Origin: an uncultured Bacteroidales bacterium
GTDB taxonomy: Bacteria; Bacteroidota; Bacteroidia; Bacteroidales; Bacteroidaceae
Length of the DNA stretch: 64,000 nucleotides
Assembly: GCA_902787555.1 (NCBI GenBank)
Contig: CADAGO010000002.1
Location: forward strand, 62,001 to 126,000
Direction of reading: 5' to 3'
The notes under the pieces were generated by a model. It had not been told where the DNA came from, did not search any database, and saw nothing but the letters and a program-made list of their open reading frames with translations. Within the stretch, counting starts at the first letter, position 1, and each line of letters begins with the position of its first letter. Positions 34,387-42,342 of the stretch are shown here, one piece after another. Both the position numbers and the translations under genes were made by a program.

Positions 34387-36506
34387 TTAACAAGTACTTT
34401 CTTTCCGTTGATGATATAGAGTCCTTTGGTTAATTGACCATCGTGTACTCTCTGCCCGTTGAGGTTATAAGTGGCTTTTTTGCCTTGAGTGAGGGTTGGA
34501 GTGATGTTGATGATTCCCGTATCATTCTTTGGGTCTTTTGTTACCTTCACGTTGAACTTATAGCCTTTTCCGTTGTAAGTAGCTACGATGGTGGTTGTAT
34601 AGTCAGTGTCGGCACTACCGTTCATGAGGTATGAATGGAATGCTCCGTCAGCAAATCCTACGCTGAACACCTTCGTTTCTTCTGCTGTCAAGTATCCTTT
34701 TGCATCGAAGTTGTAACCATAGATGTCGTCGTAGTCGGGAGTAATGAGCAGCTGATTCAGATTGTTGTATGCAGCCCATTGCACCTCATTGATGTTACTG
34801 CACTCCAATGTGGCAAGCATGTCGCTCATGTCGATAGTTGTGGTTCCGTAGTCGGTTCCTTCTGCATTGCTCTGTGGCAATTCAATGGTTTGTCCGCCAA
34901 CGATGTCGAACACAGGATTACGCTGGTCAACAAAGACAACATTGATGTTGAGCTGGAGCTTCTTGCCTGTTTCGTAGTTCACAAGATAGAACACATTCTG
35001 ATAGTAGTCGCCCACAGCAGCATCGCCTGGCTGATACCAGAAGTTGAAGCCGACTTCAGTATATCCTTCGTTGGTCTCTGGGTCTTCTACAACAAAGTAG
35101 CTTTCCTGACCTATACCGTATGCCTTTGTCATCATCGGGAATGGACTGAGTGATGCGGCGATATGCAGCAGGGCTTCATTCTGGAAGAGCCCGAATGTGT
35201 TCATCATCAGGTAGCCTTTGCCTCTGGTGATAGCGTTTGAGAATGCACTGTTATAGTTCTTGATAATCTCACCGTCGTTACTCATCAAGGTGTTTTCAAC
35301 ACAGAATTCGTATGTCCCCTCGCCGAGCAGTGCTTCCAATTCGTATTGATTGAGGGTGATAGCATGAATCATGTAGTCTTCTTGCACGAGTTTCACATCT
35401 GTGGTATGCTCTGCCGTCATATCAGGTACGATTTCCACTGCATAGGTCAATGAGTCAACAATTTCACATTCGTCGAATCGTGGATAAGGATTGACTGTCA
35501 GGTTGATATTGAGTTTGTAGTAATAATTTGCGCCAATGATATAGAATGAACCTTTAAGGATTGACCCTACGAAAGAAAAGTTGGGATAGATACCTGCGTG
35601 CAAGACGTTCAGTCCTGTTGCGTCGGCTGGTTCAAGGAAGAAGGCTGGATGCTCGTCGTTGTATCCGCATACATAGCCGTCGGTATCTACCCAATAGCCT
35701 CCGTAGAAGGCTGTCGAATTGTCTGTAAGTTCATTTTCTGCACTTTCTCCGTAGAGTACCAGCTTCATGTCTTCTCCCCATAGCTTGCCTTCTTCGTAAC
35801 CTATACAGTCGGGCACAGGAAGGGTAGCATAGATGGACTCGTAGAGTGAGTCGGCATTGAAGTTGATGACACGATAATTATATATGGAATTGTAGAAGAT
35901 AGACGTGTCAATGGTCTTCTCGCCCACTTTGGTCAAATCTGCCAGTTTTGGCATCTCTGCCTTTGTGATGGTAAGCTGAATGTCGATTTCGATAGCGTTG
36001 CTACCATTGATATAGTAGAGTAGGGCAGAATAGGTGTTGCCAGAAAGCATTTCTCCTGCCACTTGTCCTACCGTCAGTGAGAGTTGCTTGCCATCCAGTT
36101 CGATGTCACGGATGTACATCAAAGAGCCGCAGACAGTATCAGCCACACATTCGCCTGTCAGTTCACCAGTAGTCTCATCGTAAATATCAGTCAGCCACCA
36201 GCCTTCACGATAGTTGTATTCGGCTGTCAGCTCGTCAGTCTTGCCTTCCGTCTCTTCGTCATGCTTAGCGATGTAGAACTTATGGAGTGCCATTCCCAGA
36301 CCTCCGCTACCAAACTTTGCTAATGCATCAGTCAGGTCAACTGTGGCTCGCTGCGAGGCATTGATATGCTTTGCTTCTATAGCTGTGAGGTTCACTTCTA
36401 CCTTGTCAACAATGGTCAGTTCCGACCGTTTGGGGTTCTCTGCGTTAGCCACACTTGCTATCATGGAGAGCATCATGGCGAATAAAATAGTAATGTTACG
36501 TTTCAT
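34383..36506 (-). CDS. Secreted DUF4859-like protein with C-terminal anchoring/sorting tail
   Basis: A 707-residue protein with signal peptide (MKRNITILFAMMLSMIASVANA). It consists of repeated beta-rich modules of about 150 residues that resemble DUF4859, each with a GGYWVDTDG- or FNFWYQPGDA-like strand and a LNINLTVNPYP-like end. The C-terminus, YNLNGQRVHDGQLTKGLYII then GKKVLVK, is the short sorting-type tail common in Prevotella secreted proteins. No catalytic motif is seen; glycan binding is a reasonable guess. It leads the GH43 operon from a consensus promoter and overlaps the next gene by 4 bp. Confidence 0.72.
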   Translation of the reverse strand: MKRNITILFAMMLSMIASVANAENPKRSELTIVDKVEVNLTAIEAKHINASQRATVDLTDALAKFGSGGLGMALHKFYIAKHDEETEGKTDELTAEYNYREGWWLTDIYDETTGELTGECVADTVCGSLMYIRDIELDGKQLSLTVGQVAGEMLSGNTYSALLYYINGSNAIEIDIQLTITKAEMPKLADLTKVGEKTIDTSIFYNSIYNYRVINFNADSLYESIYATLPVPDCIGYEEGKLWGEDMKLVLYGESAENELTDNSTAFYGGYWVDTDGYVCGYNDEHPAFFLEPADATGLNVLHAGIYPNFSFVGSILKGSFYIIGANYYYKLNINLTVNPYPRFDECEIVDSLTYAVEIVPDMTAEHTTDVKLVQEDYMIHAITLNQYELEALLGEGTYEFCVENTLMSNDGEIIKNYNSAFSNAITRGKGYLMMNTFGLFQNEALLHIAASLSPFPMMTKAYGIGQESYFVVEDPETNEGYTEVGFNFWYQPGDAAVGDYYQNVFYLVNYETGKKLQLNINVVFVDQRNPVFDIVGGQTIELPQSNAEGTDYGTTTIDMSDMLATLECSNINEVQWAAYNNLNQLLITPDYDDIYGYNFDAKGYLTAEETKVFSVGFADGAFHSYLMNGSADTDYTTTIVATYNGKGYKFNVKVTKDPKNDTGIINITPTLTQGKKATYNLNGQRVHDGQLTKGLYIINGKKVLVK

Positions 36507-36533
36507 ATTGTTTGCATTTTATGTATAACGCCT

Positions 36534-36565
36534 GCAAAGATACAAATAATTCGTGAAAGTACAAA
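36534..36565 (-). promoter_or_regulatory. Promoter of the DUF4859-GH43 operon
   Basis: On the minus strand, TTTG (36565-36562), 20-bp spacer, TATCTTTG (36541-36534), about 28 bp before the start codon. Confidence 0.72.
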
Positions 36566-36572
36566 ACGAAAT

Positions 36573-36600
36573 AAGGTGCATCTTCAAAAAGATACACCTT
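36573..36600 (-). terminator. Intrinsic terminator after the second DUF4859 gene
   Basis: Stem AAGGTGCATCTT/AAGATACACCTT with one mismatch and a CAAA loop, 23 bp after the stop codon on the minus strand. Confidence 0.75.
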
Positions 36601-36622
36601 ATTTATTATTAAAGGGGGAGAT

Positions 36623-39109
36623 TTACTTCACTAAGAACTTCTTTCCGTCCTTAATGTAGATTCCCTTGGTTGCATTCTTCACCAGACGGCCAGTAAGGTC
36701 GAATATCTTACCATCGCTCTTGTTCAACTCAACAAAGTTGATTGCAGAAGCATCGCCCACTGTGATATTGAACTCACAACGCTGGTTGTTGTAGTATGCA
36801 TAGATGGTGAAGGTATAGGTCTTCGCAAGGTTCTCGTCGTCGAGAATCCAGCTGAAGAAACCATTCTCTTCTGCAATGTAACCAACTAAAGCAACAAGAG
36901 AAGCATCGTCGTCAGACAATTTCGAATTCTCGTCGAATGCGAAGCCTTCAAGCTCATCGTAGTTGTTGCTCAAATCTCCGTCTGAGTCGATTGCCATCCA
37001 AGTACCGTTCTCTGCAAACTCTTCAGGAGTACAGCCGAATGCTTCGTACATAGGAGTGAGGTCGTATGGAGTGTAAGTACCGTTCTCTGGATCAGAAGGA
37101 TCGCGTGCAGGAAGATTCAATGTAAAGGTTTCAAGGGTTTCTGCTTCTGCCTGAATCTGTTCAACATAAACGACTGTGATGACATACTTAATCTGCTTAC
37201 CTGCATCCTGGTTTACAAGGTAGAAGTTATCAACGTACTTAGCACCTACAGACTGCGAACTTGGGTACTGGAAGAACTGGAATACACCGTTTGCGTAGCA
37301 AATACCATAAGTGTCGCCACCTTTCCAAGTGCTTACAGACGACTTGTTCTCAACCTTTGCTGCAGGTTCCATCCAGAAGCCTGGATTTGGATCGCAAGAA
37401 TATTTCTTTGAATATGTTGCGTTACCAAGTGTGTCAATTACTTCGCCATAGAAAGTAGGACTTGCTGTACCCAACTGAGCCTCAATGAAATTGATGTCCA
37501 AATCAATAGGCTTATCCATCAAATGATAGTCTGTCTCACCTGCTGCATTCTTTCCGTATTTTTGATAATCATTATCTGTATTGTTTGGAACAATGCGATA
37601 GGTGTAGTATTTCGTTGCTACGATTGCACATTCTTCAGGTTTTGTGATTACCTTCGTTGTGTCTTCCTTTTCACCAATCTGGATGTCCATCTTCAGCTCG
37701 TAGTATTCGTTGTCGAGTACATAGAAGAGCGAACCCGTAGTCTTTTCTCCACCATCAAATACTCTTGGCATGTGACCAATTTCAATTCTTGTATTGTAGT
37801 TGTTTACAAAGTAACTCTTTACGGATGTGGTCCATTCCATAGGATGTGACTCCATATCCATCCAGAAACCACCAGCAGCCGTGTTATTCTTTCCTTCACC
37901 TGTTGTTGAAGCCGTTGTAGGATTACCATCGGCATCGAGGGCTGTGAATTCTAGGTCAGCTACTACAGTGCCTGCTTTGAACAAGCCGACGATTGAGTCA
38001 ATCTTGATAGTATAAACGGTTACTGAATAACCAGCATCGATATCACGTATCAATGATACTGTCTCACTTCCCACACAAGTCTTCTGGTCCCATGGGAGGT
38101 CTTCGATTTCCTTTGGAATGATCTTGATTCTCACGGTGATTTCTACAGCTTTCTTGTCTGTACCAACAAGGTAAACCTTAGCAAAGTTGGTATCACCCAC
38201 TTTCAGTTTTCCGCTCTGACCTACATTTACTTTCAGAGTGTCGCCATCGTAGCCTGTTGATGAGAAATGAATACTAAACTTCGTGGGATCTCCACTTGTG
38301 CCTTGAACGCACTCTTCTGTTTCTAAGCCTGTGTTTTCATCAAACAAAGCATTCATCCATGCTGTCGAAGAATAGTTGAGGTTTGTCAGCACATCACTCT
38401 TCACTTCATTCTCATCCAGCTGACCTACATATAATAAATACTTAAACCACACACTATTGAATTTTTCTGCATCATAGCCAATGAGCGATGCAAGGTCGCC
38501 GACTTTGATACCGAAAGTTTCTGCTGCGGTGTTGGTGCGAGGATATTCCTCTGCAACAATTTCAAATTTCTTCACGATGTTCAGCTCATCTAAGCGATAC
38601 TGAGGCAGTTCCTCATATGTGAGTTTAATGATAACGAAACAATACTTCGTGTTATCACTGGGGTTCTCGATGCGATAGGTTGCCTTGTAAGTTGCAGGCG
38701 TACCAGTCTGACCAGTCATACCACCGATGTAGTAGATGTGTGGGTCCTTGTTGCCGTCTTCATCTGCTACTGGGGCAAAGTCCGCCTTTACACAGATGCG
38801 TGCATCGCTTCCCCAACTTTCCCAGTCACCGTTGGCATTACGCCAACCGTCGGTACCATCTTTTCCGCCAGGACCTAACGTATAGTCTGGGTCGAGAGTA
38901 CCGTCCGATTGAACAGCAAATACAGACGCATCAGCCAAAGGACAGCCGATTTCTGCAGCAATAGCCTCCTCGTCCAGCGTCTGGGTGTAATTTTCATAAA
39001 ACTCACCACAGATTGACTTGAATTCATAAACGAATTCCTTCTGTGCATTAGCATTGACAGCAAACAACATTGCTGCCATTGTCATGATTGTAGTAATTGT
39101 TTTTCTCAT
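36623..39109 (-). CDS. Large secreted DUF4859-like protein
   Basis: An 828-residue exported protein. The start at 39109 gives a proper signal peptide (MRKTITTIMTMAAMLFAVNANA); an upstream extension to 39160 is open but lacks signal features. At least four DUF4859-like modules are visible by their GGFWMDMESHP- and NPGFWMEPAAK-like strands and paired VIxITVVY-like ends. The C-terminus (FDLTGRLVKNATKGIYIKDG, then KKFLVK) is a sorting-type tail. It is a longer paralogue of the next gene leftward, but has its own promoter and terminator. No catalytic residues are identifiable; surface glycan binding is possible. Confidence 0.72.
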   Translation of the reverse strand: MRKTITTIMTMAAMLFAVNANAQKEFVYEFKSICGEFYENYTQTLDEEAIAAEIGCPLADASVFAVQSDGTLDPDYTLGPGGKDGTDGWRNANGDWESWGSDARICVKADFAPVADEDGNKDPHIYYIGGMTGQTGTPATYKATYRIENPSDNTKYCFVIIKLTYEELPQYRLDELNIVKKFEIVAEEYPRTNTAAETFGIKVGDLASLIGYDAEKFNSVWFKYLLYVGQLDENEVKSDVLTNLNYSSTAWMNALFDENTGLETEECVQGTSGDPTKFSIHFSSTGYDGDTLKVNVGQSGKLKVGDTNFAKVYLVGTDKKAVEITVRIKIIPKEIEDLPWDQKTCVGSETVSLIRDIDAGYSVTVYTIKIDSIVGLFKAGTVVADLEFTALDADGNPTTASTTGEGKNNTAAGGFWMDMESHPMEWTTSVKSYFVNNYNTRIEIGHMPRVFDGGEKTTGSLFYVLDNEYYELKMDIQIGEKEDTTKVITKPEECAIVATKYYTYRIVPNNTDNDYQKYGKNAAGETDYHLMDKPIDLDINFIEAQLGTASPTFYGEVIDTLGNATYSKKYSCDPNPGFWMEPAAKVENKSSVSTWKGGDTYGICYANGVFQFFQYPSSQSVGAKYVDNFYLVNQDAGKQIKYVITVVYVEQIQAEAETLETFTLNLPARDPSDPENGTYTPYDLTPMYEAFGCTPEEFAENGTWMAIDSDGDLSNNYDELEGFAFDENSKLSDDDASLVALVGYIAEENGFFSWILDDENLAKTYTFTIYAYYNNQRCEFNITVGDASAINFVELNKSDGKIFDLTGRLVKNATKGIYIKDGKKFLVK

Positions 39110-39173
39110 AAGTAATTTATTAATGTTGATTTGTAAATTTGTAACGAGTGGATTCAGCACTTGTTTTACGCTA

Positions 39174-39204
39174 CAAAGTTACGAAACAAAAAGCATACCA
39201 CAAA
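39174..39204 (-). promoter_or_regulatory. Promoter of the large DUF4859 gene
   Basis: On the minus strand, TTTG (39204-39201), 19-bp spacer, TAACTTTG (39181-39174): an exact consensus match, 64 bp before the chosen start. Confidence 0.78.
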
Positions 39205-39333
39205 ACTTTTTGGCTTTTTTTATTTGATACTTTCTGTTTTTTTTTTCTTCATAGCTTATTTTTTTCCCACTAATGGGATTTTTTGCTACTATTAATGGTT
39301 GCAAGTGTTACCCTTAAGGGGCGCGAAAAAGAA

Positions 39334-39357
39334 AAAGGAGAGCCGAAACTCTCCTTT
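39334..39357 (-). terminator. Orphan terminator next to a tRNA-Pro 3'-end fragment
   Basis: Perfect 9-bp stem AAAGGAGAG/CTCTCCTTT. Read on the minus strand it follows directly on a 3' tRNA-Pro fragment (39373-39358). It therefore looks like the original tRNA terminator, now separated from the tRNA by about 1.16 kb. Confidence 0.7.
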
Positions 39358-39373
39358 GGTCGGGATGAGGCGA
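39358..39373. other. Candidate attachment-site repeat (tRNA-Pro 3' end fragment)
   Basis: GGTCGGGATGAGGCGA is identical to 40520-40535, which covers the last 14 bases of tRNA-Pro plus two flanking bases. Direct repetition of a tRNA 3' end is the usual trace of site-specific integration. The enclosed 1162 bp hold a toxin-antitoxin pair. Confidence 0.6.
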
Positions 39374-39446
39374 TGAAATATCGATCCCCTCATTTTATGC
39401 CTTTAATATAAAAAATGAATACTAAAACACAAATAATCGGCAAAAT

Positions 39447-39479
39447 GTTTCGTAATGTCGAAACAAATTACTACCTTTG
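39447..39479 (+). promoter_or_regulatory. Promoter with overlapping operator of the HigBA-like pair
   Basis: The palindrome GTTTCG-TAATGT-CGAAAC (39447-39464) overlaps the -33 region (TTTC, 39448-39451). The -7 element TACCTTTG lies at 39472-39479 after a 20-bp spacer. This layout fits autorepression by the Xre-type antitoxin (inference). Confidence 0.68.
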
Positions 39480-39496
39480 CACAAAATTCAAAGTGT

Positions 39497-39841
39497 ATGG
39501 GCGAGGTATCTTTCAAGTTATCGTTATTGGTTGAGGCGCAAGATTTTCTCAACAGCTTGCCGCAAGCAGTAGCCGACAAAATTTATTACAACATCTATCG
39601 GGTACAGCAGGGCGAGCGTAATGCTGAGCTATTCAAGAAACTTGACGGTTCCGAGATTTGGGAGTTCCGCACTCTCTGCAACAAAACGAAGTATCGCCTT
39701 TTCGCTTTTTGGGACACACAATCTGAAACACTTGTCATTGCTACACACGGCATTGTCAAGAAAACTCAGAAAATCCCTAATAAAGAGATTGCAAAAGCGG
39801 AGAGATTAAGACAAGAGTATTTCAAACATAAAGACGACTAA
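39497..39841 (+). CDS. RelE/HigB-like toxin (phage-derived Gp49-like family)
   Basis: A 114-residue protein of the HigB/Gp49-like (DUF891) type, ribosome-dependent mRNA interferases in characterised cases. Visible features: ALVEAQDFLNSLPQAVADKI-like start (LLVEAQDFLNSLPQ), ELFKKLDGSEIWEFRT, YRLFAFWD and HGIVKKTQKIPNKEIAKAERLRQEY, the last typical of the family. The start at 39497 is chosen because the promoter -7 element at 39472-39479 lies inside the longer open frame. The antitoxin gene follows after 1 bp. Toxin-first order is normal for HigBA. It lies between direct repeats of a tRNA-Pro end. Confidence 0.85.
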   Translation: MGEVSFKLSLLVEAQDFLNSLPQAVADKIYYNIYRVQQGERNAELFKKLDGSEIWEFRTLCNKTKYRLFAFWDTQSETLVIATHGIVKKTQKIPNKEIAKAERLRQEYFKHKDD

Positions 39842-39842
39842 T

Positions 39843-40172
39843 ATGGCAAAGATGAAGTTAATCCCATTTGAACAGGCACTTGACGAGCATTTCGGCAAGG
39901 TGGGCACACCACGCCGTGATGAGTTTGAGAAAAGCGTCGCTGCATCAATTCATGCATATAAACTTGGTGAGGCCATCAAGAAGGCTCGTTTGCAACAGAA
40001 CCTCACACAAGAAGAGTTAGGCGAAAGGATAGGTGTGCAACGTGCTCAGATTTCAAGGTTGGAGAAAGGCTACAGCATCAGCATCCCCACGATGAGCCGT
40101 GTCTTTCAGGCATTAGGCGTAGCAACTGCCACACTCGACCTTGGCTCTGCAGGCAAAGTGGCTTTATGGTAA
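39843..40172 (+). CDS. HigA-like Xre-family antitoxin
   Basis: A 109-residue protein with a C-terminal Xre helix-turn-helix (LGEAIKKARLQQNLTQEELG, then IGVQRAQISRLEKG). The N-terminal arm (about 1-38) is the toxin-contact region in related pairs. It starts 1 bp after the toxin stop and probably represses the shared promoter through the GTTTCG/CGAAAC palindrome at 39447. About 25 bp downstream a MITE-like element begins. Confidence 0.87.
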   Translation: MAKMKLIPFEQALDEHFGKVGTPRRDEFEKSVAASIHAYKLGEAIKKARLQQNLTQEELGERIGVQRAQISRLEKGYSISIPTMSRVFQALGVATATLDLGSAGKVALW

Positions 40173-40197
40173 AATAAACTATCACAAGAATTATTAT

Positions 40198-40358
40198 CCC
40201 AAATCGTTTATTAGGCAATTATGCACTAACAAACTTTCTTTTTGTCATCTGTTTCACCGCTTTTCAGTTACAATGGAACCCCATTGCGCCTTCAAAGCGT
40301 CAAAATATCTGTTCAAAAATTAAATTGTTATCATCATAACGCTAATGACCGATTTGGG
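40198..40358 (+). mobile_element. MITE-like element, copy A
   Basis: A 161-bp non-coding element with imperfect terminal inverted repeats: left CCCAAATCGTTTATTAGGC, right GCTAATGACCGATTTGGG. Copy B (40919-41080) is the reverse complement with only scattered differences. A third copy (48087-48134) is reduced to the two ends. No transposase is present, so it would be non-autonomous. Confidence 0.78.
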
Positions 40359-40473
40359 ATTATGAGAGGCATGATATGCGTTCCTGCTTTTTTTGCATAT
40401 ATCGTCAATAGGCGTGCGCATATGCAAGTTGCGCCCATTTTTTCCCGATTTAGCGGAACAAAAATGGAACAAG

Positions 40474-40517
40474 AAAAGAGGGTTGTAACTTTAAATCAAT
40501 TAGTTACACCCTCTTTT
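40474..40517 (-). terminator. Terminator of tRNA-Pro (current)
   Basis: Long stem AAAAGAGGGT(T)GTAACT/AGTTACACCCTCTTTT with one bulged base, just after the tRNA-Pro 3' end on the minus strand. Confidence 0.8.
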
Positions 40518-40519
40518 AT

Positions 40520-40535
40520 GGTCGGGATGAGGCGA
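40520..40535. other. Candidate attachment-site repeat within tRNA-Pro
   Basis: GGTCGGGATGAGGCGA, identical to 39358-39373. Here it is part of the intact tRNA-Pro. Together the two bound a unit carrying the HigBA-like pair and MITE copy A. Confidence 0.6.
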
Positions 40536-40594
40536 CTCGAACGCCCGACCCCTACGTCCCGAACGTAGTGCGCTACCAACTGCGCTACATCCCG
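40522..40594 (-). tRNA. tRNA-Pro (anticodon CGG)
   Basis: A 73-nt cloverleaf on the minus strand. The acceptor stem is CGGGATG/CATCCCG with discriminator A. The D arm starts TAGCGCAGTTGGTAGCGC. The anticodon stem-loop is CTACG-TTCGGGA-CGTAG, placing CGG at 34-36 for CCG codons. The T arm is GTCGGGCGTTCGAGTCGCC-like. CCA is not encoded. Confidence 0.93.
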
Positions 40595-40596
40595 AT

Positions 40597-40661
40597 GACC
40601 CCTCTCTTATCTCCCCCAAGGGGAGAAAACCTTGTTCTCGTCCTTAGGAAGGAGTGGGGAT
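40597..40661. repeat. GC-rich palindromic repeat element between the two tRNAs, inverted copy
   Basis: Contains ACCCCTCTCTTATCTCCCCC followed by AAGGGGAGAA, the reverse complement of the right half of the element at 13347-13432, then a diverged left half. It separates tRNA-Ser from tRNA-Pro. Confidence 0.7.
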
Positions 40662-40666
40662 TTTTT

Positions 40667-40680
40667 TTGCGGAGAGACGG
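40667..40680. repeat. Duplicate of the tRNA-Ser 3' end
   Basis: TTGCGGAGAGACGG is identical to 40716-40729, the 3' end of tRNA-Ser with flank. The 49-bp shift suggests a second, smaller integration or duplication event at a tRNA end. Confidence 0.45.
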
Positions 40681-40718
40681 AGATCGCTTTTGTCGCTTTG
40701 AACCCCGTTATCTCCTTG

Positions 40719-40806
40719 CGGAGAGACGGGGATTCGAACCCCGGAACCGCTTTGGACGGTTACACGCTTTCCAGGCGTGCCTCTTCAGCCACTCGAGCAT
40801 CTCTCC
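40719..40806 (-). tRNA. tRNA-Ser (anticodon GGA)
   Basis: An 88-nt class II cloverleaf on the minus strand. The acceptor stem is GGAGAGA/TCTCTCC with discriminator G. The anticodon stem-loop is CACGC-CTGGAAA-GCGTG, placing GGA at 34-36 for UCC/UCU codons. The long variable arm (AACCGTCC...GGTT) is typical of serine tRNAs. The T arm contains GGGGTTCGAATCCCC. Confidence 0.94.
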
Positions 40807-40918
40807 CAATCGGAGTGCAAAGATACGAATAATTTACCAAACGAACATTTACAAATTGTATTTTTTTGCAATTTCGAGGAATAATTTTGTTTCTGACCAC
40901 ATAATTCAACCCTTTTAA

Positions 40919-41080
40919 CCCGAATCGGTCATTAGCGTTATGATGATAACAATTTATATTTTTGAGCAGATATTTTGACGCTTTGAGGGCGCAATGGGGT
41001 TCCATTGTAACTGAAAAGCGGTGAAACAGATGGCAAAAAGGAAGTTTGTTAGTGCATAACAGCCTAATAACCGATTTGGG
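40919..41080 (-). mobile_element. MITE-like element, copy B (inverted relative to copy A)
   Basis: A 162-bp element ending in CCCGAATCGGT and ACCGATTTGGG, flanked by TTAA on the left and TTTAA on the right. Reverse-complemented it matches copy A nearly base for base. It ends 20 bp from the stop codon of the DUF4421 gene. Copies A and B bracket both tRNA genes. Confidence 0.78.
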
Positions 41081-41100
41081 TTTAACCTCTATCTTCTTCC

Positions 41101-42339
41101 TCACAATCTCACACCGAATGCTATTCGAGCATACGCATCGAAGAGGTTGACTTTGCAATTGTCCTTCTTATAGTTGAAATTGTTGAATTGCGCCTGAAGT
41201 CCTATAAAACAGTTTTTCCAATTGTATGCAATGCCGAGTCGTAGGTCTAAGTTGAGTTGAAGCATGCTGTAGGCAGTCTCTGGTTCTATATCCCAATATT
41301 CTAAGTCCTCTAACCACAATCCTTCATCTTCTTCACCCATTTCTATTGGTCTGTGCGTCTTTCCATTATCCCAGGTGTGTGTCTCTGAATTCCAATTCCC
41401 ATAATCCTCTGGGTCGTCTTCTTCATCTAAGAATAAGTCGTAATTGAAATCGTACTTGTAAACTTTTACTCGGTTGTAGACGCTAAGGGTAGGCATCGCC
41501 ATTGCGTTGATGACAAAACCACGAAATGGCACAAGATTGTAGCCGTAGCCGAGACCGATATTAGCTTGGTGTACCTTGATGCAGCGGGTGCCGTGACCAA
41601 TGAGCATGAAAAATCCATTATTCATGTCGGAATAGTCGAATGATGACTGATACCATGTAACACCTGCAAGTATAGACCCTGCGGAGCGACGCTGAATGAC
41701 GGATTGGTTGTAGGCGGCTGCCTGTGAGTATCGGCGTCCGTTAAACACATAGTATCCGTTCAGATAGACGGAACGAATCCATACAGGAGAGGGTATTTGA
41801 CCGTCTTCTTTGATTGGTTCTTCTTCCATCTTTCCATTTACGTAGTCTTTTGCGGTAAATACTGTTTCGTCTGTGTTGAACCGCCTCAGTCGGAAGTTGA
41901 ACCCGTATCTTGCTCCTGTACTGCTGACAGAGAAATAACGTCCTGCGTTCTTGTTGAGAGACTTAGAGTAGGATATTCCTGTTCCTCGATAGCCCGCCCA
42001 AAAACCGATAGAAGATCCCCCTGGTGGCTTGAAGCGTAGATTCCATTCCATATATTCATTATATTCTGGAAAATCGAGTCCTTGGGTGTAGTCAACATCA
42101 ACTATATTCTCCTTATATCGAAGGATAACCCTCCAAGGCTTTTCCGGAACTTCAATATAACGTGGATCTACCTTGCGTCGAGCAGCAGAGTCCAAATAGT
42201 TTTGCACTTGATGCAGCCTTCCTAAGAAAGAGGATGCACTATCCGCGGATGGGCTACTATCTATAGAGTCCTGTTCTTGTCCAGTTGCATTCAAGGAAAA
42301 CAGCCAACTGCAAATCATTATTATAAATAAGGTATTCAT
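41101..42339 (-). CDS. Exported DUF4421-like outer-membrane protein
   Basis: A 412-residue protein with a signal peptide ending near LNATGQ, a helical Ser/Asp/Gln-rich stretch to about 60, then a beta-rich region with alternating aromatic strands (IGFWAGYRGTGISYSKSL, QANIGLGYGYNLVPF) ending in Leu. This pattern matches DUF4421, a Bacteroidetes family of likely outer-membrane barrels. An acidic insertion (about 290-345; DEEDDPEDY, EMGEEDEGL) interrupts the barrel. It starts 3 bp after rlmH and is the last gene of the leftward RSH-rlmH unit. Function unknown. Confidence 0.72.
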   Translation of the reverse strand: MNTLFIIMICSWLFSLNATGQEQDSIDSSPSADSASSFLGRLHQVQNYLDSAARRKVDPRYIEVPEKPWRVILRYKENIVDVDYTQGLDFPEYNEYMEWNLRFKPPGGSSIGFWAGYRGTGISYSKSLNKNAGRYFSVSSTGARYGFNFRLRRFNTDETVFTAKDYVNGKMEEEPIKEDGQIPSPVWIRSVYLNGYYVFNGRRYSQAAAYNQSVIQRRSAGSILAGVTWYQSSFDYSDMNNGFFMLIGHGTRCIKVHQANIGLGYGYNLVPFRGFVINAMAMPTLSVYNRVKVYKYDFNYDLFLDEEDDPEDYGNWNSETHTWDNGKTHRPIEMGEEDEGLWLEDLEYWDIEPETAYSMLQLNLDLRLGIAYNWKNCFIGLQAQFNNFNYKKDNCKVNLFDAYARIAFGVRL

Positions 42340-42342
42340 ATC

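Noticed and set aside
29801-39109. A full polysaccharide utilisation locus
   Set aside because: No SusC/SusD-like pair or hybrid two-component regulator is present, only secreted enzymes and DUF4859 proteins.
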